Shown here: positions 1 through 6,566 of the stretch, in pieces
Numbering within the stretch: position 1 is the first letter of the stretch
How the letters are laid out: each line of letters starts with the position of its first letter
From: Candidatus Gerdarchaeota archaeon
GTDB taxonomy: Archaea > Asgardarchaeota > Heimdallarchaeia > JABLTI01
Reading direction: 5' to 3'
Assembly (NCBI GenBank): GCA_016840905.1
Contig: JAEORM010000128.1
Location: forward strand, 1 to 8,269
DNA length: 8,269 nt
The notes under the pieces: model-generated
What the model was told of the DNA's origin: nothing
The model's database searches: none
Seen by the model: only the letters and a program-made list of their open reading frames with translations
Program-made: the position numbers and the translations under genes

Positions 1-235
1 CATTATGATAATGGGAGAAATTAGGAGATTTGATTCTTCCTGGAAACCACTCCATTGGATAGATTATAGCATTACAGATAAAAGCTTTCGATTTAGGATC
101 AAGAATTTTCAAAGCGAGTTGATATTTATTACCTTCAGCTTCTCGGGTTCTTAACGCCAAAATTTGGAAGTCAACATATTTTGGTATACCTGCAAATGTT
201 TTCAAAAGCTCCAATTGTGATTGAATTTGTTCCAT
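1..235 (-). CDS. Uncharacterised protein, N-terminal 78 residues (runs off left edge)
   Basis: An open frame without stops runs from ATG at 235 to the window edge, giving 78 residues that begin MEQIQSQLELLKTFAGIPKY. GAGGG lies 6 nt upstream of the ATG, a good Shine-Dalgarno (SD) sequence. The start is 15 nt after the stop of the 292-aa gene on the same strand, so the two are very likely co-transcribed and this is the second gene. The visible part has an amphipathic N-terminal helix and then a mixed segment with a Trp/Pro-rich stretch (YPMEWFPGRI, about residues 61-70). It has no signal peptide or membrane segment, so it is probably cytosolic. I recognise no family. The gene is real with good confidence because start, SD and spacing agree; its function is unknown. 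Confidence 0.75.
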   Translation of the reverse strand, partial: MEQIQSQLELLKTFAGIPKYVDFQILALRTREAEGNKYQLALKILDPKSKAFICNAIIYPMEWFPGRIKSPNFSHYHN

Positions 236-250
236 CTATTTCCCTCGCAC

Positions 251-1129
251 TTAGCTTTCACGATAACTTTTGAATGCAAAAATGGAAGATGTTTTTTCAA
301 AGAATTCCACATCATAAATCGTAGTTAAATGATCAATGAAAATCGTTTGAAGGTCATAGGCACTTGCCATTGTAGGCAAATCATCAATCTTATTTACCCC
401 AAGTTCTGTTTCATTTTCTAAATATAATTTAAGATTAGCTAAAGCAGTCTTAAGGATTTCATCATCAGAGGCGAGGTTATCAAACATTTCTTTGTTTAGT
501 AAATAAATCTTATACAACCATATGTAAGCAGCTAGATATTCTTTATTTGACAAGGAAATTGAGCTTCTTGCTATTAATTGATGTGTTTTTGTTTCTTTAT
601 CATCATCATTTAGCTGACAAATTACTCCATAAACTGAATCAATTGCTTGACGGTAAAAATGCTTTTCAGGATCATCTAATTGATCATATTTTGCTATAGA
701 GGTAAGAATATCATCAAAGATACTTTGAGAACTTTTAAGAGCTTTTTCAGGTTGTACTTGAATCACTTTTTGCAGCAAATTTGTTAGTTGCTTGAATAAA
801 TTAATTCGTTGTTGCAATTTCCTATCATTCGCTTTTTCAGCTGCTTCGTTGAACAGTTGATTACTTGATTTAAACTGCCAATTATTTAATGATCGTACTC
901 CACTATCAAAATTCCTTATCGCTAAATCCTCTGCAGGATTTAAAATCTCTTTTCCTATTTTTAATGGCGCACCCGTTCTTTCTGCAGTTAATAATTTTAT
1001 AATTACATCATCTATAGAGTCTTTTTCAGTTATATTTACCAAGGGATCCTTTGAATTATATCGTTCAGTTTCAATTAACTCAATTTTGTCTTTTAATGAA
1101 TTCAGAATGAATGCTTGCTTATCGGTCAT
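251..1129 (-). CDS. Uncharacterised helical (TPR-like) cytosolic protein, 292 aa
   Basis: The predicted protein is almost entirely helical, with no signal peptide, membrane segment or Cys/His metal cluster. Residues about 70-120 (AIRNFDSGVRSLNNWQFKSS followed by LFNEAAEKA) look like a tetratricopeptide-type helix pair: small residue, aromatic, and an alanine-rich second helix. A second possible pair lies around residues 195-235 (NKEYLAAYIWLYKIYLLNKE). The match to TPR consensus is loose, so the fold is inferred. Archaeal TPR-like proteins usually act as protein-protein scaffolds; no partner can be named, but the closely following partial gene (15 nt downstream, same strand) is the natural candidate. 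The ATG at 1129 is preceded by a weak SD (GGGT, 7 nt spacing), and no longer reading is convincing. It is transcribed divergently from the surface-protein gene. Confidence 0.8.
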   Translation of the reverse strand: MTDKQAFILNSLKDKIELIETERYNSKDPLVNITEKDSIDDVIIKLLTAERTGAPLKIGKEILNPAEDLAIRNFDSGVRSLNNWQFKSSNQLFNEAAEKANDRKLQQRINLFKQLTNLLQKVIQVQPEKALKSSQSIFDDILTSIAKYDQLDDPEKHFYRQAIDSVYGVICQLNDDDKETKTHQLIARSSISLSNKEYLAAYIWLYKIYLLNKEMFDNLASDDEILKTALANLKLYLENETELGVNKIDDLPTMASAYDLQTIFIDHLTTIYDVEFFEKTSSIFAFKSYRES

Positions 1130-1384
1130 AATTTCTACCCACTATTATATCATCTAATACACAAAATAGTGAAGTATCTATCTAATAAAAATTCATTGTT
1201 TTACTTCAAGATATGACTATTTCGAGTTAAAATATTACCCCTAAAAATCCATGAAATCATAAAAACTTGATAAATTGAACTTTTTTTGAAAGTTTATCTA
1301 ATTTTCTAAATATCAACTATTTTACTTGAAGTTACCTATTGTTATCTAGAACTTATAAATTACCAAAATTATGAGGTCGAGATT
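1130..1384. promoter_or_regulatory. Divergent intergenic promoter region
   Basis: These 255 bp separate two divergent genes, so promoters for both should lie here. For the plus gene there is a strong SD (GAGGT at 1373-1377, 7 nt before ATG 1385). Possible TATA elements are TCTAAATATC (1305-1314), GTTTATCT preceded by GAAA (1288-1299), and the most TATA-like, CTTATAAA (1352-1359). That last one would place transcription start at about 1380, after the SD, so one of the upstream elements fits better. For the minus gene TATA-like AT stretches occur around 1155-1190, none decisive. A near-identical 12-mer (TTTTACTTSAAG, S = C or G) occurs at 1199-1210 and 1320-1331. No small ORF or RNA gene is evident. 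Confidence 0.45.
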
Positions 1385-2521
1385 ATGTTAAAAGTAAAAT
1401 TTAATCGCACTTTTATGGTATTGGCATTTTTAACTTTAGGTTTAGTATTTACAGCATCAATGTTTACATCCACAAATGCTTATGTGGGTCAAAAAGCACC
1501 TCTTTTATCAATTAATGAAGATACAGAAACAGAAACAGAAACTGAAACCGGAACAGAAACTGGAACCGAAACTCATGGCGATGATCATGATGATGATGGA
1601 ATAGATGATGAGTCTGAAGATAAAAATGAAAGAGAACTTGATATTGAGCTTCAACCTAACGAAGCTTCAATAAAGTCTTCAATTGAAGCAAATGACACCG
1701 AAAATGAATTTGAGCTCACCCTTAAAACTGAATCTGATAAACTAAGTATCCAATTTCAATACAGCACTGAGGTTGATGATTTAGAAAATGAATTAGAATT
1801 TCAGATTGATTTCACAGAATTAATTGGTTATGTTGATAATGATTTGAATAATATCTACAATAGTGATAATGACACTCTTATTAGAACCTATGAAATTGGT
1901 GATTTCTTACCAATTGAATATACCTTTGAGAATAGAACCGATGGTGAAGTACATATCTTATCAACAACCACAACGGATGGAATTTTCGGAGTAATGCTTT
2001 ATGCAACAAATGAATTCACAACTGTAAATGGAACTTTAATTGCTCCTACTGAAATTAAATTTGATATTATAATTGATGGCTACAACACTACTGATATTAC
2101 TTCAATAGCTTTGTTAGCAGAAATTGAAATTGAAGGTGATGTAGAGTATGATGAAACAACGGAAGATGAAAACTATAATTTCGCAGATGATGAATCAGAA
2201 TTAGAATTCAATATAGATGATTATATGGGTTTCTTCTCCTGGAGCGATACAGCAACCGTAGATAGTGTAGATGTACCAGTTTATTCAAATCCATTCAATT
2301 CCAGTCCAACTGAAAGAAAATTGTTCCTAAATTATCCTGCTGGTGATCTCATCATACACGATCCAAAAATAGGCATGGCAAATATTTTACAAGTCGATGC
2401 ACTATCACCCACCCCAACTCTTGGTTTTGTATTATATACAATTGCAGGAATTAGCTTATTAGTAGCCTTAGGAGTTGTCTCCTTATTGTTAAGGAGAACA
2501 AGATGGCAAAAGAGAAATTAG
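1385..2521 (+). CDS. Secreted, membrane-anchored acidic surface protein
   Basis: This 378-aa protein has a type I membrane layout. A basic N-terminus (K3, K5, R8) and hydrophobic core (about 10-29) form a signal peptide, possibly cleaved after Ala32. The C-terminus has a short SPTPT linker, one TM helix (about 348-369) and an RRTRWQKRN tail, typical of archaeal C-terminally anchored or sortase-type surface proteins. Next to the signal is a Thr-Glu/Gly repeat (47-63), then a DxDxDGxxD motif (D67, D69, D71, G72, D75) like thrombospondin type 3/dockerin calcium loops. The 80-337 ectodomain is strongly acidic and looks beta-rich. It carries six N-x-S/T sequons (NDT twice, NRT, NGT, NTT, NSS), compatible with archaeal N-glycosylation. 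The segment NYPAGDLIIHDPKIG (316-330) resembles segments I recall from Asgard surface proteins, a weak resemblance. It is probably an envelope structural or binding protein; its ligand is unknown. SD GAGGT supports the ATG. The gene is monocistronic with its own terminator. Confidence 0.88.
   Translation: MLKVKFNRTFMVLAFLTLGLVFTASMFTSTNAYVGQKAPLLSINEDTETETETETGTETGTETHGDDHDDDGIDDESEDKNERELDIELQPNEASIKSSIEANDTENEFELTLKTESDKLSIQFQYSTEVDDLENELEFQIDFTELIGYVDNDLNNIYNSDNDTLIRTYEIGDFLPIEYTFENRTDGEVHILSTTTTDGIFGVMLYATNEFTTVNGTLIAPTEIKFDIIIDGYNTTDITSIALLAEIEIEGDVEYDETTEDENYNFADDESELEFNIDDYMGFFSWSDTATVDSVDVPVYSNPFNSSPTERKLFLNYPAGDLIIHDPKIGMANILQVDALSPTPTLGFVLYTIAGISLLVALGVVSLLLRRTRWQKRN
1523..1573 (+). 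repeat. Imperfect 6-nt repeat encoding Thr-Glu/Thr-Gly
   Basis: Tandem ACAGAA-type hexamers with third-position variation (ACA/ACT/ACC and GAA/GGA) encode residues T47 to T63 of the surface protein. Because the unit is 6 nt, gain or loss of units would change linker length without shifting the frame. The linker lies between the signal peptide and the acidic motif region and probably acts as a flexible, possibly O-glycosylated spacer. Confidence 0.8.
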
Positions 2522-2543
2522 ATTTTCTCTTTTTATTTTTTTT
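2508..2543 (+). terminator. Hairpin plus T-tract terminator of surface-protein gene
   Basis: AAAAGAGAAA (2508-2517) pairs perfectly with TTTCTCTTTT (2524-2533) around a 6-nt loop (2518-2523). It is followed by a T-rich run to about 2543. The stop codon TAG (2519-2521) sits inside the loop, so the 3' end of the coding sequence is itself part of the terminator. The stem has only two G-C pairs; in archaea the U-tract is the main signal. On the minus strand the following sequence is not T-rich, so it should not terminate the converging gene. Confidence 0.6.
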
Positions 2544-3315
2544 AATCATTTTTATTAGTAGCTAATGAGGATAAAATATTCGCTCGAGTAATTAATAATT
2601 GTATTTTCTCATTATCAGGAAATCTTCCAGAGATTCGCTTTAATTCTTCCAAAATTTGATTTAATTCATGAATTCTATTATCTCGTGCTAAAGTACCAAT
2701 AAGATTTGTTAATGCTTGAGCGAATTCTATTTGCACATCAACCAAATCTCTATACTTGTTAGCAAACATGCGAAATTCAAACAATAATCTATCACAAATG
2801 AAATTCTGTCTATCAGAACAGAATCGATTAATTGCACTGGCATAACTTCTTGCATGATAATAAACTACTGTTTTGTTTTTTGGATTATTTTTTACTAGTG
2901 AATGTAGACGGTTCAGGAATTTTGAAGTTCCTTCTGTATCCCAAGAACCTCTGATAAACATTATTGCGGTTGATAATGAATCAGCTAAATGTTCACAAAT
3001 GATTTCATTTTGACTTGAGTCATATAATTCCTCTAACTCATCAAGAATATTCAACATATCTGCAAATGCTCGTCTTTCCCCAAACATTCGAACAGCATTC
3101 TTTAGAGCACGAGAATATGATTCTTGGATAGCTTTGTTTTCAGGATAAGTCTGACTTATCTTAACGAATTCATCGTGCCATTCTGTGAACTCTGAAAGAG
3201 GTTGTTTTGGAGCAAAATGAGTTATTAGATCTGAAAGTTCAAAGGCACGTAATTCAGCTATATTTTCAGGATCCGAAGGGGATTTAGGCAAATCAGATGG
3301 AGATCTCAATAACAT
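2542..3315 (-). CDS. Helical solenoid protein with five ~44-residue repeats
   Basis: The 257-aa soluble protein is made largely of a repeated helical unit. Equivalent positions S68, A111, A155, A199 and T243 (in YSRALKNA, LADSLSTA, HARSYASA, FAQALTNL and ITRANILS) are 43, 44, 44 and 44 residues apart. Each is preceded by a turn such as YPENK, NNPKNK or FPDNEK. This fits a TPR-like alpha solenoid with a longer unit than the classical 34. The first 40 residues are Ser/Pro-rich and probably disordered. There are no catalytic motifs, signal peptide or TM segment. Such solenoids normally bind other proteins; the partner is unknown. The start is uncertain: GAGGA directly abuts ATG 3315 with no spacing but lies 6 nt before TTG at 3309, which may be the true start (255 aa). 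The gene has its own promoter and converges on the surface-protein gene. Confidence 0.82.
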   Translation of the reverse strand: MLLRSPSDLPKSPSDPENIAELRAFELSDLITHFAPKQPLSEFTEWHDEFVKISQTYPENKAIQESYSRALKNAVRMFGERRAFADMLNILDELEELYDSSQNEIICEHLADSLSTAIMFIRGSWDTEGTSKFLNRLHSLVKNNPKNKTVVYYHARSYASAINRFCSDRQNFICDRLLFEFRMFANKYRDLVDVQIEFAQALTNLIGTLARDNRIHELNQILEELKRISGRFPDNEKIQLLITRANILSSLATNKND

Positions 3316-3343
3316 TCCTCTTAATATAAAGACAAAATTGATT

Positions 3344-3365
3344 GTTATAAGATATACATTTCGTT
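3344..3365 (-). promoter_or_regulatory. TATA/BRE-like promoter of the solenoid gene
   Basis: Read on the minus strand, AACGAAA precedes TGTATATC (3351-3358) and CTTATAAC (3344-3351). This is a BRE-like purine stretch followed by two overlapping TATA-like boxes. A start about 25 nt downstream would fall at about 3322-3329, leaving a leader of 6 to 20 nt containing the GAGGA SD at 3316-3320. It lies just downstream of the peptidase terminator, so the solenoid gene is probably an independent unit. Confidence 0.55.
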
Positions 3366-3382
3366 AGTTACTTGAATTCTTG

Positions 3383-3422
3383 ATAAAAAAAATAATAAAT
3401 TGTTTCCATTTTATCTGGAAAC
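3383..3422 (-). terminator. Hairpin plus U-tract terminator after the peptidase pair
   Basis: On the minus strand GTTTCCA pairs perfectly with TGGAAAC (3402-3408 with 3416-3422), a 7-bp stem with a 7-nt loop. A T-rich stretch with eight consecutive T follows (about 3383-3400). The stem begins 8 nt after the stop of the second peptidase gene. This looks like a bacterial-style intrinsic terminator and would end the two-gene transcript. Confidence 0.7.
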
Positions 3423-3429
3423 AGTCTTA

Positions 3430-4950
3430 TTATAGAGCAAAATATTTTGAATATTCTTTCTTGATAAAATCTAAGTAATATTTTGTGGAAAGCTCTTGAC
3501 CTGTTATTTCTTTTATCAGATTTAATGGTTGTAAGAGATTTCCTTTTTGATGAACATTTGTTATCATCCAATTTACTATTTTTGAAAGATCTCCTTTCTT
3601 TATTTCTTCTCGCCAACTGGGGATGTCTTGCTCCATTTTCCAGAGAAGTTGTCCATCATAGATATTACCAAGAGCGTAATCGGGAAAATAACCAAAAGAT
3701 CCTCCTGCCCAATGGGAATCTTGTAGTACTCCTTCCGCATCATTCTCAATTGTTACTCCAAGATATTCTTTCATTTTTTGATTCCAGACTTTTGGAAGAT
3801 CAGCAACAGTAATTTTACCTGCAAAAAGCTCTTTCTCAATTTCATATCGAACAATGATATGCATTGAATAGGTAACAGGATCAGCAAAAATGCGAATCTT
3901 TGAAGGTTTAACTTCATTCAAAGCGAAAACTAAAGGTTCTAAGGTTAAATCATCGAATATTCCTTTTCCAAGAGTTTTTAATTTTGGCAAATAGAATTCC
4001 CAGAATTCAGAACTACGACCAATGATATTTTCAATGAATCTTGATTGAGATTCATGGATACCCATTGAACAGTAGAAACCAATTGGCTGATATTTATATT
4101 TTCTTGGGAGATTTTGTTCATAAAGACCATGACCACCTTCATGGAGCATGCCATAAAGGGAATTAGTAAAATCATTTTCATCGTAATGAACAGTTACTCG
4201 AACATCATCATAGAATCCTGTAGTAAAAGGATGAGCAGTGGGATCGATTCTTCCAGCTTCTAAATCGTATTTTATTATTTTAGCTATATCAGTAGCAATG
4301 TTCAATTGAACAGATTCGGAACAATGCCTTTGTAATACAGAAACATCTGGTTGTTTAGGGGATTTAACGCATGCTTGAATGATAGGTATAAGACCATCAC
4401 GCAATTCAATGAAAAGCTTGTCAATTATCTCACGAGTAAAACCAGGTTCGTTCAAATCGAGTAAAACATCGTAAGAATCTTTACTAGGATCAATATAATT
4501 TGCTGTTTGTTTAACTAAATCAAGAATTTCCACCAAAAAAGGTTCAAATAAACCAAAGTTTGATTCTTCCTTTGCTTTCTTCCAAGTCTCATAAGCTAAT
4601 GCTGTTTGTTTAGCTAAAGCAGTAACCAATTCTTTTGGTACCTTTGTTTGTTGGTCATAGTCACGTTGAATCAATTCAAGGTTTCTTTTTTCAAATTCTG
4701 ATAGATTGGAATATTCCTTATGATTTTTAATTTCCACAAGTAATTGCCCTATTTCAGGATCAGTTTGTCGTTCATGTAAAAGACCACTTAATAAAGCGAC
4801 TTCTTCGGAACGTTGCTCTACCCCTTTAGAAGGGATATATGTTTCAAGATCCCAATAAGCAAGCATTGAGATATTGTTAAGTAAAACAATTTCTTTATAT
4901 TTTTGGAGCAACTTATCATAAAGATCGATTTTTGTTGTTATTTTAGCCAT
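3430..4950 (-). CDS. M32 family metallocarboxypeptidase (Taq type), downstream copy
   Basis: This enzyme removes C-terminal amino acids from peptides using a divalent metal and should act in the cytosol, as there is no signal peptide. At 506 aa it has the usual length for M32 (about 500). All family signature motifs are present: HPF (240-242), DxRxT as DVRVT (249-253), HExxH as HEGGH (270-274) with metal ligands H270 and H274 and catalytic E271, HESQ (299-302) with third ligand E300, IRxxAD as IRIFAD (352-357), and GxxQDxHW as GVLQDSHW (407-414). Pro358 follows IRxxAD where Glu is common in the homologues I recall. The ATG is backed by SD AGGTG 6 nt upstream. It is the second gene of a tandem pair, 37 bp after its paralogue, probably in one operon for peptide turnover. 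The retained motifs predict an active enzyme. Confidence 0.95.
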   Translation of the reverse strand: MAKITTKIDLYDKLLQKYKEIVLLNNISMLAYWDLETYIPSKGVEQRSEEVALLSGLLHERQTDPEIGQLLVEIKNHKEYSNLSEFEKRNLELIQRDYDQQTKVPKELVTALAKQTALAYETWKKAKEESNFGLFEPFLVEILDLVKQTANYIDPSKDSYDVLLDLNEPGFTREIIDKLFIELRDGLIPIIQACVKSPKQPDVSVLQRHCSESVQLNIATDIAKIIKYDLEAGRIDPTAHPFTTGFYDDVRVTVHYDENDFTNSLYGMLHEGGHGLYEQNLPRKYKYQPIGFYCSMGIHESQSRFIENIIGRSSEFWEFYLPKLKTLGKGIFDDLTLEPLVFALNEVKPSKIRIFADPVTYSMHIIVRYEIEKELFAGKITVADLPKVWNQKMKEYLGVTIENDAEGVLQDSHWAGGSFGYFPDYALGNIYDGQLLWKMEQDIPSWREEIKKGDLSKIVNWMITNVHQKGNLLQPLNLIKEITGQELSTKYYLDFIKKEYSKYFAL

Positions 4951-4987
4951 TTATTTCACCTAATTTTATATTTAAAAAAAAAGGAAG
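4951..4987 (-). promoter_or_regulatory. Intergenic spacer of the peptidase pair: T9 tract and SD
   Basis: On the minus strand, five bases after the upstream stop there is a run of nine T (4974-4982), then AAATATAAAA, then AGGTGA ahead of the downstream ATG. The T-run could cause partial termination, which in archaea needs no hairpin, and so lower expression of the second gene. The TATA-like run is too close to the ATG (about 15-25 nt) for a standard promoter with this SD in the leader, so co-transcription is the simpler reading. Confidence 0.45.
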
Positions 4988-6508
4988 TTAGAACCCGTAT
5001 AATTTGGAATATTTCTTGCGAGTTCTATCAATAAAGTATTTAGCTGAAAATTCTTTCCCTGAAACCTTCTTGATGAGATCCAAAGGATCGTACATACTTC
5101 CAAGACTACGAATATTAATGTTAAGCCATTTGAGAATATTGGTCAAATTTCCTTTTCTCATTTGTTCATTCATGTCAGGAATATCCTTTTCTAAAGCGAG
5201 CAATATTTGGTCATCATAATAACTACCAAGAGCATAAGTTGGGAAGTAACCAAATAATCCCCATGCATAATGAGTGTCTTGTAACACACCTTCAGCATCA
5301 TTCTTTATGTCAACATCTAAATAATCTTTCATTTTTTCATTCCATAGGTGTGGGATTTCATCGACAGTTATTTTATCATTGAAAAGCTCTTTTTCAAGCT
5401 CGTATCTAACAATGATATGTAATGAGTACGTAACTGGGTCTGCATGAATTCTAATTTTTGATGGTGAAACTTTGTTAACAGCATGGATGAATGGTTCTGT
5501 TTGTACATCAGCAAAAATATTGCCAGTTAATTTCTTTAATTGTGGAAGATAAAATTCCAAAAATTCTGGACTACGACCGATGATATTCTCAATAAATCGA
5601 GCCTGCCCTTCATGCATTGCACTTGAAGCACCTTGACCAATTGGTTGATACTTAAATGATTTAGATAGATTTTGGTCGTAAAGAGCATGTCCTGCTTCAT
5701 GCATAGTAGCATAGAACATATCAGTAAAATCATTTTTACTATAAGCAATAGTAAATCTGACATCATCATAATAACCTGTCGTGAAAGGATGAACTGCAAC
5801 ATCAATTCTTCCTCCATCAAAATCATAAGCAACAAGTTTTGCTAAATCGTGAGCTATAGAATTCTGAACATCAATAGGAACCTCTCTAAGTATGAGACTA
5901 TCATCAGGTTGATTAGGTGATTCTACACAGGATTTGATAATAGGGATTAAACCTGCTTTAATATCATCGAAAATTTGATCATAAATTGCTTTGCTAAAAC
6001 CATATTCATATCTTTCAAGTAAAACATCATAAGGATCCCTTTCAGGATCAAGATAGGCTGCTTCTTGTTTCTTCAATTCGATCATTTTTTCTAATTCATT
6101 TCTGAAAATCGAATAATCAGCTTTAGATTTTGCTTCTTTCCACTTTTGAGTAGAAATTGCTCCATGTTTTGATAACTCTTGAGCAAAACTTACAGGAATT
6201 TTTGTTTCTTTATCATACTCTCGTTGAATTAAAACAATATTTCTTTGCTCAAAATCCTTTAATTTATCAAAATTAGGATGAGCTTTGATTTCTTTTAATA
6301 AAGTGCCAATTTTTGGGTTTGTCACACGTTCATGTATTAATCCGCTCATTAACGCTAATTCGTCAGCTCGTTGTTCAGTAGCTTTTTTAGGCATCATGAC
6401 TTCATAATCCCAATGTGAGAGACCATTAATATTACTTAGAATAGTATTTTCTTTGTATATAGATAACAATTCTGAATATAGGTCAACTTCCTTCGTTATT
6501 TTACTCAA
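4988..6508 (-). CDS. M32 family metallocarboxypeptidase, upstream diverged copy
   Basis: This is a paralogue of the adjacent peptidase: 506 aa, alignable along its whole length without gaps, about 53% identical by hand count. It should be a cytosolic, metal-dependent C-terminal exopeptidase. The core is intact: HPF (240-242), DVRFT (249-253), HEAGH (270-274; H270, E271, H274), HEGQ (299-302, third ligand E300), IRIHAD (352-357). The last signature departs from consensus: GVLQDTHY (407-414) has Tyr414 for Trp, and the next residues read AWGLFG where the sister has AGGSFG. This may alter the substrate pocket. Translation starts at TTG 6508: GGTGA (6516-6520) lies 7 nt upstream, no upstream in-frame ATG exists before the leader, and the N-terminus (SKIT versus AKIT) matches the sister. 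It is the first gene of the pair. Confidence 0.94.
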   Translation of the reverse strand: MSKITKEVDLYSELLSIYKENTILSNINGLSHWDYEVMMPKKATEQRADELALMSGLIHERVTNPKIGTLLKEIKAHPNFDKLKDFEQRNIVLIQREYDKETKIPVSFAQELSKHGAISTQKWKEAKSKADYSIFRNELEKMIELKKQEAAYLDPERDPYDVLLERYEYGFSKAIYDQIFDDIKAGLIPIIKSCVESPNQPDDSLILREVPIDVQNSIAHDLAKLVAYDFDGGRIDVAVHPFTTGYYDDVRFTIAYSKNDFTDMFYATMHEAGHALYDQNLSKSFKYQPIGQGASSAMHEGQARFIENIIGRSPEFLEFYLPQLKKLTGNIFADVQTEPFIHAVNKVSPSKIRIHADPVTYSLHIIVRYELEKELFNDKITVDEIPHLWNEKMKDYLDVDIKNDAEGVLQDTHYAWGLFGYFPTYALGSYYDDQILLALEKDIPDMNEQMRKGNLTNILKWLNINIRSLGSMYDPLDLIKKVSGKEFSAKYFIDRTRKKYSKLYGF

Positions 6509-6515
6509 GAATATT

Positions 6516-6556
6516 TCACCAAAAAAAAATACTTGCTATAAGATTTTAAGTCTTTC
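6516..6556 (-). promoter_or_regulatory. Promoter and SD of the M32 operon
   Basis: On the minus strand GAAAGA (6551-6556, BRE-like) precedes CTTAAAAT (6543-6550, TATA-like). Transcription would begin about 25 nt downstream, near 6521, just before the GGTGA SD (6516-6520) that serves the TTG start at 6508. A run of nine T (6521-6529) separates the two elements. The spacing is the best support; the TATA match is only moderate. Confidence 0.45.
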
Positions 6557-6566
6557 ATAGGATTGG

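Noticed and set aside
1352..1359. CTTATAAA as the main promoter of the surface-protein gene
   Set aside because: It would put transcription start at about 1380, removing the strong SD at 1373-1377 from the mRNA; an upstream TATA fits better.
1523..1573. CRISPR-like or non-coding tandem array
   Set aside because: The 6-nt repeats are in frame within a convincing coding sequence and lack the repeat-spacer structure.
3368..3616. 82-codon minus-strand frame at the 3' end of the downstream M32 gene
   Set aside because: It overlaps the enzyme in another frame and runs through the terminator hairpin; its Lys/Arg/Ser-rich start is typical of a shadow frame.
3483..3812. Open frame of 109 codons on the plus strand, opposite the downstream M32 gene
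   Set aside because: It lies entirely antisense to a well-supported enzyme gene, its translation is low-complexity Leu-rich, and it has no SD or promoter.
5536..5835. 99-codon minus-strand frame inside the upstream M32 gene
   Set aside because: It is an alternate frame of the enzyme gene and encodes an implausible Met/Leu/Ile-rich protein.
4988..6508. Upstream M32 copy as a pseudogene
   Set aside because: It is full length without stops or frameshifts, has intact catalytic and metal residues, and has a proper SD before its TTG start.
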